From Nitrospirota bacterium (GTDB lineage Bacteria; Nitrospirota; Thermodesulfovibrionia; SZUA-242), in the NCBI GenBank assembly GCA_003235715.1, contig QJVM01000238.1, positions 1 through 45,077 on the forward strand: a DNA stretch of 45,077 nt, written 5' to 3'. A program made the position numbers and the translations under genes. The notes beneath the pieces are model-generated. The model did not search any database, was not told where the DNA came from, and saw only the letters and a list, made by a program, of their open reading frames with translations. Positions 16,269-23,851 of this stretch are shown piece by piece. Each line of letters starts with the position of its first letter. Position 1 is the first letter of the stretch.

Positions 16269-17201
16269 ATGGGATACCGCATGGGCGATAATACGGATTT
16301 CATGGTGCGGGGCACGGCTTCCGCCCCTGGAATCCGATTTGTTTTTGCGGACACCCGGCAAACGGTTACAGCCGGGATTGCTGCTCATGACACAGACCCC
16401 GCGGCCGCGGCCCTCTTCGGGCAGGCCCTTACCGTGGCGGCCCTGATGGGGGCCCTTCTCAAGGACGGGGAAAAATATACGCTCCGGTGGGAATATCGGG
16501 GGGTGCTCAGATCGCTGCTGGCCGACGTCACCACAGAGGGGCACATACGCGGCATTCCCCGGCCGGCCCATCTCATGGGCGACACCACGCCCCCTTCGAG
16601 GGAACTCTTCGGAGACGGGGGCACCATCACCGTGATCCGGTCCCGTGAGGGCCGTATCATCAGTTCGGGCTCTACCCGGGCCGCTCTTCTGGACATCACG
16701 GAAGACATAGCCTACTTTCTTTCGGTCAGCGACCAGGTGGAATCCGGCATGGTGGTCACCTTGAAATTCAATCCTTCACCGGAAGACCCTGTCCACTCGG
16801 CGTCCGGATTTCTCCTCCAGGCCATGCCGGAATGCGACCTCGAAAGGTTCGATTCGGCAAGAACCGCTCTTCGAAGCCACCGGTTTCAGGAGGCCCTGGC
16901 CGATACCGGCCGGGCCTGGGAACCGAAACTCCACCATCTTCTCGATCTGGCTCTTGCCCCACCGGAACAGGGCGGCAGCCTCCTGACGGGGCTCGGGCTT
17001 CACTATGAACTCGGCGCCCCACCGTCTTACACCTGTTCGTGTTCGCCTGAACGCATGCGGAATGCCCTCGCCATGATGAAAAGGGAGGAACTGGAGGAAA
17101 TTCTGCATGAAGAGGGGGGGCGCGCCGAGGTGGTCTGCCAATTCTGCAGCCGGCGGTACTCCTTCGGTTCCGAGGATGTCCGAACCCTCCGGGGCGATTA
17201 G
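16269..17201 (+). CDS. hslO: Hsp33 redox-regulated chaperone
   Basis: A 310-residue Hsp33, the cytosolic holdase switched on by oxidation and unfolding of its zinc domain. N-terminal: FMVRGTASAPGIRFVFADTR and SGSTRAALLDITEDIAYFL. C-terminal zinc centre: Cys256-x-Cys258 (YTCSCSPERM) and Cys290-x2-Cys293 (VVCQFCSRRY), the CxC...CxxC pattern that holds zinc when reduced. The ATG at 16281 (GGGA upstream) is an alternative start. It stands alone, divergent from the RmlD-like gene, in a neighbourhood with other thiol and sulfur proteins. Confidence 0.95.
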   Translation: MGYRMGDNTDFMVRGTASAPGIRFVFADTRQTVTAGIAAHDTDPAAAALFGQALTVAALMGALLKDGEKYTLRWEYRGVLRSLLADVTTEGHIRGIPRPAHLMGDTTPPSRELFGDGGTITVIRSREGRIISSGSTRAALLDITEDIAYFLSVSDQVESGMVVTLKFNPSPEDPVHSASGFLLQAMPECDLERFDSARTALRSHRFQEALADTGRAWEPKLHHLLDLALAPPEQGGSLLTGLGLHYELGAPPSYTCSCSPERMRNALAMMKREELEEILHEEGGRAEVVCQFCSRRYSFGSEDVRTLRGD

Positions 17202-17264
17202 GGCCGGACCCTGTTCCGCCGCTGCGTGCCGGGCCCTCTCTGAATACCCGTAACGACCGGCACA

Positions 17265-17294
17265 TTGACATTCATCAAGTTTATTTGATGAAAT
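17265..17294 (+). promoter_or_regulatory. Promoter of the TusA-like gene with embedded dyad
   Basis: A consensus -35 TTGACA (17265-17270) and a -10-like TGAAAT (17289-17294) are 18 bp apart. The spacer is occupied by TTCATCAA (17271-17278) and TTGATGAA (17285-17292), a perfect 8-bp dyad around GTTTAT. The core CATCAA-N6-TTGATG and its place in the promoter equal those before the DUF2892 gene. The dyad centre is about 78 bases upstream of the start codon. Confidence 0.65.
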
Positions 17295-17359
17295 ACAACT
17301 CGTCGTCCGGGCCGGCACAGGGATGATCCGGCGAAAAGGAAGGGCGACCGGGAGGTATG

Positions 17360-17599
17360 ATGGAACCTATCGTTCTTGATTTCACAGGCATGAAGGGCAA
17401 GAAGGTCTTCGAAACCCTGAGGGACACGATTCGAACCCGCTGCAAGGATCAGGTGAATGTGGAGGTCCTGGTGGACGACGACGAATGTGTTGGGAAAGTG
17501 CGCAGTTTTTCCAAGATGACAGGGTGCCAGGTCACGTATACCCCTCGGGGGACAGGCTACACCATCCGTATCAGCGGTTCTGCCTGTAAATGTATCTGA
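17360..17599 (+). CDS. TusA-fold-like small protein lacking the CPxP motif
   Basis: A 79-residue protein. I take the second of two adjacent ATGs (17360) because GGGAGG is too close to the first. The pattern IVLDFTGMKGKKVFETLRDT, VNVEVLVDDDECVGKVRSFSKMTGCQVT and GYTIRISG resembles the beta-alpha-beta-alpha-beta-beta TusA/SirA fold. The CPxP sulfur-carrier motif expected at the first helix is replaced by MKGKK. Cys residues remain at about 28, 43, 56 and in the C-terminal CKC (76, 78). If it handles persulfide it must use one of these; it could instead be a binding or regulatory member. It is a single gene under a dyad-bearing promoter. Confidence 0.55.
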   Translation: MEPIVLDFTGMKGKKVFETLRDTIRTRCKDQVNVEVLVDDDECVGKVRSFSKMTGCQVTYTPRGTGYTIRISGSACKCI

Positions 17600-17950
17600 A
17601 CCACACGTCTACCCGTAGGCCTCCAGCTGAACTCTGGCTCCTTCCCGGATTGCTCTCGGTCCGGCACTGATCTTCGTCGAAGAGCGCCCGGGCCGTCCGT
17701 TCTCGGTCTGGAACCGCAGCCCGGCGGTTCACCTGGGGTTCTTCCCTAAACCCGCAAACCTCATCACCCGCGTTCGACCCGCCGCGAAAGGTCTTGGGCC
17801 CACCGGTTCCCGGGCGGATGACAGGGGTCGGTCTGAGAAGACGGCGGTTCCGCCGTTGCCGGTCGGGGTCTTCAGACGGTAACATTTAGGCGTTCCTGCT
17901 TATTCGTGTAACCGGCGCAGAGAACCTCAAGCCTGACCGGGGCGCCTCCG
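17600..17950. other. Gene-free stretch with a strong secondary structure
   Basis: No credible gene lies between the TusA-like stop and the hybrid kinase. Near the end, ACGGCGG-TT-CCGCCGT (17841-17856) forms a tight hairpin. It is enclosed by outer arms GTCTGAGAAGAC (17831-17842) and GTCTTCAGAC (17868-17877), complementary apart from a two-base bulge. There is no T-run, so an ordinary terminator is not obvious. I could not match it to a known riboswitch. Confidence 0.45.
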
Positions 17951-20878
17951 ATGAGTAGAGACCACGCCGAGACCATGGACAGCAACCGTTCCATTCCCGA
18001 AGTCATTGCTGAACTTTCAGCCATGAGACACCGTTACGGGCTGAAGCAAAGCAGCGCCCGAAGCCAGTCCATGGAGCACCTGCCGATTCCCCTTCTTCGG
18101 GTGGACCTTTCGGGAATGATCTCCTCTACAGAAAACGTTCTGACGGGCCGCCAGGGGATAAAGCCTGAGAAGCCCCCCGCGGACAAGAGCAAGAGCCCGC
18201 AGCATGGCCTCTCCGGCATAAGGGTTCTGGACGCAAACCGGGCCGCCCTGGAATTCCTAGGGACCAAGAGCCGCGAGGAACTGATGACCCGTATGCAGGA
18301 AATATTTACGCCCGTATCCCTCGGTTCCATGGGGCAGGTCCTGACCGAGGTGGCCGGCGGCCAGACGTCCGGTTCCGTGAAAACCGTCCTGAAGAAGGTT
18401 TCAGGAGAGGAATGCCGCATCCTGTTCCAATGGTACGCAGGCCCGGGTTCCGGGGTTTTTGCCTCCGAAGTGCTGGCAGTGCTCGCCGACATAACCGAAA
18501 TATCCGACTCCGATGAAGCACTCCATCGCGAGCAGACCCTGCGAACGGCCATCGAGAATTCCGTGCTCGCCGGCATTGTGATGTTTGATATGGAAGGAAG
18601 GCATACCTACGCCAACCATGCCTTCTGCCGCATGATGGGATGGTCGCGCGAGGAACTGTTCGCCCAAACGCCGCCGTACCCGTACTGGCCACCGGAGGAG
18701 AGGGATACCATCAACCGCGCATTTGCCCTGCATGTGTCGGACCGGGAGCAACTCTCTGAACTCCGCTTCATGCGAAAGAACGGAAAACGCTTTCATAGTC
18801 TCGTTCTGGGGTCGCCGGTTCGGAACACGGCCGGAAGAGTGACGGGCTGGCTGGCCTGTATCTACGATGTCACGGAGTACAAACTCGTCGAGGACAAGCT
18901 CTGCGAGTCGGAAAACAAATATCGTTTGCTCTTCGACTCGGTTCCCGTGGGCATAGGCGTCGCCACACCGGAAGGACGCATCCTGGAAACCAACCCTGCA
19001 CTGAGCCGGATCTCCGGCTACACCGAGGCCGAAATGGCGGGCCGGACGGTCTTTTCCGTGTATGTGCGTGAAGAGGACTGGCCCGGGTTCCTCGACCAAC
19101 TCCGGGACCGCGGCCGGGTTACGGATTTTGAGACGCGGCTCACGCACAAGGACGGCTCGCCCTACCACGCCCTCCTCAACCTGGAGCGGCTGAACCTCCT
19201 CGGTCGCGACGTCGTGCTGACCTCGGTGAGGGATATTGCGGAACTCAAGGGAAAAGAACATGCCGTGCAACTCTACCAGTCGGGTCTTGCCGCCCTGCTG
19301 GAACTGAGTCGCATGAACAACAGCCCGGTTCCCAACCTGATTCGCTTTGTCCTGGAGCAATGCGTGGAAATTACGGAAAGCAGGGCCGGTACGTTGGCCC
19401 TTCTGGGTGAGGAGGAAAGGCATATCGTAAGCGACGCCTCGGTCGGCCCGGTCGAACTCACCTCGGCCGTGAAGGAGAAATCCTGGCCTCCGCCCCGGGG
19501 TCCGATACTGGTCAATAGTGCAGGGAAGACTTCACTGGCAGGCGGCGCCCACGTTCTACGCATGCTTTCCGTTCCTCTGGTTCAGGACAATCGTGTCGTC
19601 TGCATCCTGAAGGTCATGAACAAGGAAACAGATTACGGAGACGCGGACATACACCGCGTCCGCCTTCTTCTGGACGGCTTGTGGCGCCATATCCGCGAGC
19701 AGAACTTCCAGGAGGAATTTCTCAAGTCGCAGAAGATGGAGTCCCTGAGCCTGCTCGCCGGGAATATGGGAAACGATTTCAACAACCTCCTGACCGGTAT
19801 CGTGGGTAACCTGGACCTGGCGAAACTGTACACCGACCCCAATAGCATCCCCTTCCAGCTTCTGGAAGAGGCGGAAGCCGCCACCGTCCGGGCCCAGCAT
19901 CTCACGCATCAGCTCATGACCTTTGCACGGTGCAGCTCACCGCAGAGGAGAGTGGTCTCCCTGCGTGAAATTCTCTCAGAGGCCGCGCATTTTGTACTCC
20001 GCGGGTCGACGGTGAAGCCGGTCCTCCTGCTTCCCGAGACCCTGTGGCCCACTTTAGGGGACGAGGGACAGATCAGTCAGGTCATTCACAACCTTCTGCT
20101 GAATGCCCTCCAGGCCATGCCGGGCGGCGGCACCGTATGGGTCCAGGGCGAGAACGTGACCGTGGGTCCCGGCAGTATTATCCCCGTGACCCCGGGACGG
20201 TACGTCCGTTTTTCGGTGCGGGACAGCGGACCGGGGATCCGGGAGGAGATTCGGACGCAGATCTTCGACCCGTACTTTACGACCCGGGAAAAGGCCACCG
20301 GCCTGGGACTGACGACGTCCTTCACCATCGTTCAGAAGCATCACGGTCACATGACCTGCGAATCAAGACCGGGCCAGGGGGCCAGGTTCATGGTTTACCT
20401 TCCCGCTGCCCGGGACGCAGTCTGGCCCGACTCCCAGTCCCAGGGAGAGATTTACGTGGGTGAGGAAAAAGGCCGAATTCTTTTCATGGATGACGAGGAG
20501 ACGGTCTGCAAGATCGCGGGCCGCATGCTGGGAATTCTTGGTTTTGAGACGGAATTTGCCAGCGACGGCGCCGAGGCCATCGAGAAATACTGGGCCATGC
20601 GAGAAGAAGGGCGCCCCGCAAACGCGGTGATCATGGACCTGGCCGTATCAGGACCGCTTGGTGGCCGTGAGGCGGCCGACAAACTCCGGCAAATTGACCC
20701 TGAAGCCGTCATTATTCTTTCCACCGGCTTCAACAATGACCCCATTCTTTCGAGTTACCGCGACATGGGCTTCCAGGGAATCATCACCAAACCCTTCAAA
20801 CTCGGAATGCTGAGCGAGGCCCTTCAGCATGTCACAGGGTGGGCCCTCGACCCGCGCCAGGCCAAACTTTTCGATTGA
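17951..20878 (+). CDS. Hybrid PAS/GAF sensor kinase with degenerate phospho-acceptor
   Basis: A 975-residue cytosolic protein: degenerate PAS (about 45-190), PAS (195-310), PAS (320-440), GAF-like (450-590), HisKA-like (598-670), HATPase_c (690-825) and a receiver (840-970). The ATPase boxes are intact: HNLLLNALQA, DSGPGI, IFDPYFTT and GLGL. The receiver has the acidic MDDEE, phospho-Asp896 (VIMDLAVSG) and Lys947 (ITKPF). In the dimerisation helix the usual AHDFNN reads GNDFNN, with Asn608 (codon AAC) in place of the phospho-accepting His. It should bind ATP but not autophosphorylate in the usual way, so it may be a pseudokinase or act with a partner kinase. Its stop is two bases from the convergent endonuclease V gene. 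Confidence 0.92.
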   Translation: MSRDHAETMDSNRSIPEVIAELSAMRHRYGLKQSSARSQSMEHLPIPLLRVDLSGMISSTENVLTGRQGIKPEKPPADKSKSPQHGLSGIRVLDANRAALEFLGTKSREELMTRMQEIFTPVSLGSMGQVLTEVAGGQTSGSVKTVLKKVSGEECRILFQWYAGPGSGVFASEVLAVLADITEISDSDEALHREQTLRTAIENSVLAGIVMFDMEGRHTYANHAFCRMMGWSREELFAQTPPYPYWPPEERDTINRAFALHVSDREQLSELRFMRKNGKRFHSLVLGSPVRNTAGRVTGWLACIYDVTEYKLVEDKLCESENKYRLLFDSVPVGIGVATPEGRILETNPALSRISGYTEAEMAGRTVFSVYVREEDWPGFLDQLRDRGRVTDFETRLTHKDGSPYHALLNLERLNLLGRDVVLTSVRDIAELKGKEHAVQLYQSGLAALLELSRMNNSPVPNLIRFVLEQCVEITESRAGTLALLGEEERHIVSDASVGPVELTSAVKEKSWPPPRGPILVNSAGKTSLAGGAHVLRMLSVPLVQDNRVVCILKVMNKETDYGDADIHRVRLLLDGLWRHIREQNFQEEFLKSQKMESLSLLAGNMGNDFNNLLTGIVGNLDLAKLYTDPNSIPFQLLEEAEAATVRAQHLTHQLMTFARCSSPQRRVVSLREILSEAAHFVLRGSTVKPVLLLPETLWPTLGDEGQISQVIHNLLLNALQAMPGGGTVWVQGENVTVGPGSIIPVTPGRYVRFSVRDSGPGIREEIRTQIFDPYFTTREKATGLGLTTSFTIVQKHHGHMTCESRPGQGARFMVYLPAARDAVWPDSQSQGEIYVGEEKGRILFMDDEETVCKIAGRMLGILGFETEFASDGAEAIEKYWAMREEGRPANAVIMDLAVSGPLGGREAADKLRQIDPEAVIILSTGFNNDPILSSYRDMGFQGIITKPFKLGMLSEALQHVTGWALDPRQAKLFD

Positions 20879-20880
20879 TT

Positions 20881-21585
20881 CTACCGGCCCGTGGACCATG
20901 CCGCGAGAGCATGGGCACGGCGTGTCGTTTCGGGAAGTCGGAAGGCGGGTGCACAGTGAAGGGTAAGGGCGATGGCTGTTGGTAGAGTCATCCGATGCCC
21001 CGCTGAAACATAGACGGGTCGGACCCCTGCTCTCGTTCGGAGGACCGCGCCGACCATTTTCCCTTTATAACGAAGAGGGACCCAGGCGCCGCGTTCGGGT
21101 GCCGGGTCTTCGTGACATCCCACCAGGCGGCTTTTGGCCACGCCGACCGAAGGAACGTCCAGAATAACCCCGAGATGACAGGCCAACCCGAATCCGCGAG
21201 GATGTGCGATACCCTGACCATCGCAGAGGATCACATCCGGAACCGACCCGAGTCCGCGAACGGCCCTCCAGAGGGCCGGAGCTTCGCGAAAAGAAAGCAA
21301 CCCGGGAATATACGGAAAGGCCACATCGTCATCGAGAACCACGGATTCGCGCGTGGTCAGGCCCTCGTAATCGAGCAGAACCGCGGCTGCTCGGATTCGC
21401 GACCCATCCGGACTGTAGCCGGCGTCGACTCCGCAGACGGTCCTCAGGGGTCCCCGCCAGTCTTCGTCGAGTCGTACCCGTCTGCGAAGGCTCTCCTGTA
21501 CGGCATGGACACGGTCGAGGGGCACGGGGTGCGTCCTTTCCGAACCGGCACGTGGCGGGTACCGACCAAAGCTCCCGGATTCCAT
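20881..21585 (-). CDS. nfi: Endonuclease V
   Basis: A deaminated-base repair enzyme that cuts one phosphodiester 3' to deoxyinosine. The frame is open to 21690, but family length (~225-235) favours a start near 21585 (MESGSFGRYPPRAG), giving 234 residues; no strong ribosome site decides this. Motifs: CGVDAGYS with metal-binding Asp (about 54), YIPGLLSFREAPAL with Glu (about 101), LCDGQGIAHPRGFGLACHLG with Asp (about 122), PSVGVAKSRLVG, and PVYVSAGHRMTL. All catalytic carboxylates are present. It is convergent with the hybrid kinase and divergent from yhbY. Confidence 0.93.
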   Translation of the reverse strand: MESGSFGRYPPRAGSERTHPVPLDRVHAVQESLRRRVRLDEDWRGPLRTVCGVDAGYSPDGSRIRAAAVLLDYEGLTTRESVVLDDDVAFPYIPGLLSFREAPALWRAVRGLGSVPDVILCDGQGIAHPRGFGLACHLGVILDVPSVGVAKSRLVGCHEDPAPERGAWVPLRYKGKMVGAVLRTRAGVRPVYVSAGHRMTLPTAIALTLHCAPAFRLPETTRRAHALAAWSTGR

Positions 21586-21747
21586 GTCCGGGAAAAAGGG
21601 CGACGGCGAAAGGTCCCGAGATATCCGATCCGACCCGTTCTCGCGACCCGCTGTCCGAACTGGACATGAGACCATGAAACACTCTATCATTCACCCGGTT
21701 CACGGCCAATACATCACGTTCACCAAGTCCCCCCGTACGCCATCGCG

Positions 21748-22056
21748 ATGACCAACAGAAGAACTCTGAACGGAAAACAGGCCCGGTTTCTCCGGTCGCT
21801 TGGCCACCATCTCAGGCCCGTGGTCATGGTGGGTAAGGAGGGAATCTCGGAACAGGTTCTCGAAGCCATTGACAGGAATCTCGAGACCCACGAACTGATT
21901 AAAGTCCGGGTCCAGGAAGGGGCCCCGCAGCCGGCTCGTCTCAGTGCCCAGATCCTTGCTGACCGAACAGGGTCGACCGTGGCCCAGGTGATCGGCAAAA
22001 CGGTTCTTCTTTTCCGAGAGAACGAGAAGGAAGACCGGAAGATTACGCTTCCCTGA
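21748..22056 (+). CDS. yhbY: YhbY-type ribosome assembly RNA-binding protein
   Basis: A 102-residue CRS1-YhbY (CRM) domain protein binding pre-50S ribosomal particles. Signature: LNGKQARFLRSLGHHLRPVVMVGKEGISEQVLEAI, with the GKEGIS turn, then LIKVRV and GKTVLLFREN. Length is usual for stand-alone bacterial members. No Shine-Dalgarno sequence is evident before the ATG. Its last 14 bases overlap the 3' end of the convergent radical SAM gene. Confidence 0.95.
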   Translation: MTNRRTLNGKQARFLRSLGHHLRPVVMVGKEGISEQVLEAIDRNLETHELIKVRVQEGAPQPARLSAQILADRTGSTVAQVIGKTVLLFRENEKEDRKITLP

Positions 22057-23689
22057 AAGCCTGAAGGCTGTCCTCGGAGAGGTCCTCCTTCCGGATGCCC
22101 GCCTCGATAAAGTCCCAGGGGAGGGGCAGGCCAGGGTCCCAGGATTCGTAGAGGAGGTCTTCGACGGGAAGCCCTTCCCCTGCACAGATCCTGAGCCAGT
22201 CGCTACGATTGGAAAGAACCATCTCCTCCAGGACAAGACTGGCACGTCTGTCCGCCCGGGCGAGGAACCCTTCAAACACGGCCGCGTTAACCGAATCATG
22301 AGACAGGGCTACCCGTCCTGAATTCCTCAGTCCGGCACGGATGACCTTCAGCTTCCGTTTCAGTTCGGCAGGCCGGTTCATCGGCATCCACTGAAAGGGG
22401 GTAAAGGGTTTGGGAACGAAGGGACTGACCGAGAGCGTCACGTGCCCGCGGGCTGACTGTTCAACAATCCGGGTGGCCAGGGACGGAATGGCCTCCACGT
22501 CCTCGGGCCTTTCCGTGGGAAGGCCGATCATGAAATACAGACGGAGTTGGGAAACCCCGGCCTCCAGGACCAGTTTGGCGATCCCGAGAATATCGGCCTC
22601 GGACAGCTTCTTCCGGACAACCCGTCGGAGGCGTTCCGTGGCTGCCTCGGGTGCGATGGAAAGGCTCCGTTGCCCCTGTTCGGCCAGTTTTCGGACCAGA
22701 CTCTCTGTCTTCTTCATGGCCCGGAGTGATGAAACCGAGAAAACGACGTCTTCATTCATGATCTCCGGAAGGGGCGCATAATCGGAGAGAGACGGGCCCA
22801 CGAGGCCAACCTTTTCAAAACGATTCCGCGACTCCCCGATCATCCGCCGGAGCACATCCGGACTCCGGTACCGGACCGGACGGTATGCCTTCGAGGCCAC
22901 GCAGAAGCGGCAGGACCAGGGGCAGCCCCTCATCACCTCCACCATGGCCATCTCCGAGAACTCGGCATCGGGGGAGCGGATTACGGTTTTCAAAGTCACG
23001 GTATCCAGGTCGGCGGGGTCGCCCCGGGATATCTTTTCCGGAGCAGCGCCGAATCTGCGCTTTCCGGCAAACCGCCCCGTCGGCGAAAAGGTATCGATGT
23101 AAAACGAAGGCACATACACCCCGTGCACCGACGCCATTCGTCTCAACAGGTCTTTTCGATCCGTGGAACCGCTTCTCAACACATCGATGAAATCCTGAAG
23201 GCTCTTCTCCGCCTCCCCAAGAAAAACAACGTCCATGAAGTCGGCCAGGGGTTCCGGGTTGTAGGCCGTGCAGACCCCTCCAAGAATGACAAGGGGAGCG
23301 GCGGCGTTTCGCTGGCCAGGACGAAAAGGTATCCCGGCGAGTTCCATAAGCCGAAGGACATTTGGATAATCATTCTCGTAGGCCACCGAAAAGGCCACGA
23401 CGTGAAAATCCGAAACCGGCCTCTGGGTCTCCAGCGTAAGCAGCCGCATTCCCGACCGCCGATATTCACCCATATCCACACTGTCCGGAAGAAACGCCCT
23501 CTCACAGACCACATCCGGCATCTCGTTCAGAAGCCCGTAAATCCCCTGAAAGCCCAGGCTCGACATCCCCGCGCCGTAGCGGTTGGGATACAGGAGGGCA
23601 ATGGAAATCTTCCCCCCCGGGTCCTTGACGAAAGCACCGGACTCACGCGCAAGAATGCGCTCAAGGTTTCTTTTCAGTTGTTGGCTCAC
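22043..23689 (-). CDS. Radical SAM protein (TIGR03960-like, with B12-binding-like N-terminus)
   Basis: A 548-residue radical SAM enzyme. Residues about 30-170 have the cobalamin-binding-like layout of such proteins (ALLYPNRYGAGMSSLGFQGIY, FHVVAFSVAYENDYPNVL, PLVILGGVCTAYNPEPLADF, VVFLGEAEKSL) without an obvious base-off DxHxxG motif. The SAM-cluster motif is RGCPWSCRFC (Cys256, 260, 263). LSIAPEAATERLRRVVRKKL and QLRLYFMIGLPTE are typical of the TIGR03960-type radical SAM family. The DUF2344 partner that often follows is not visible in the window. Start is GTG at 23689 with AGAGG upstream. It overlaps yhbY tail to tail by 14 bases. Reaction unknown. Confidence 0.85.
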   Translation of the reverse strand: MSQQLKRNLERILARESGAFVKDPGGKISIALLYPNRYGAGMSSLGFQGIYGLLNEMPDVVCERAFLPDSVDMGEYRRSGMRLLTLETQRPVSDFHVVAFSVAYENDYPNVLRLMELAGIPFRPGQRNAAAPLVILGGVCTAYNPEPLADFMDVVFLGEAEKSLQDFIDVLRSGSTDRKDLLRRMASVHGVYVPSFYIDTFSPTGRFAGKRRFGAAPEKISRGDPADLDTVTLKTVIRSPDAEFSEMAMVEVMRGCPWSCRFCVASKAYRPVRYRSPDVLRRMIGESRNRFEKVGLVGPSLSDYAPLPEIMNEDVVFSVSSLRAMKKTESLVRKLAEQGQRSLSIAPEAATERLRRVVRKKLSEADILGIAKLVLEAGVSQLRLYFMIGLPTERPEDVEAIPSLATRIVEQSARGHVTLSVSPFVPKPFTPFQWMPMNRPAELKRKLKVIRAGLRNSGRVALSHDSVNAAVFEGFLARADRRASLVLEEMVLSNRSDWLRICAGEGLPVEDLLYESWDPGLPLPWDFIEAGIRKEDLSEDSLQAFREA

Positions 23690-23851
23690 GGCTGCCTCTA
23701 TCGTCGCATATCCAGAGGCTCAGGCGTAAGCCACAGCCTTGGAGGCCGGACCTGTTCTTGTGAAAAGGAAGCGAAGGGAGAAATCGCACAGAAGGGGAAC
23801 GCCGTTTCCGGAAAGCCGAAGCCCTGAACCGCGGGCTCGTAGGGCGTCCGT

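Noticed and set aside
17740-17830. Possible c-di-GMP (GEMM) riboswitch because of GCAAACC and GCGAAAGG
   Set aside because: The order and spacing of conserved bases and the second stem do not fit the GEMM consensus.
17571-17885. Minus-strand 104-codon frame in the gap before the hybrid kinase
   Set aside because: It is rich in Arg and Pro, has no start signal or motif, and starts inside the TusA-like coding end.
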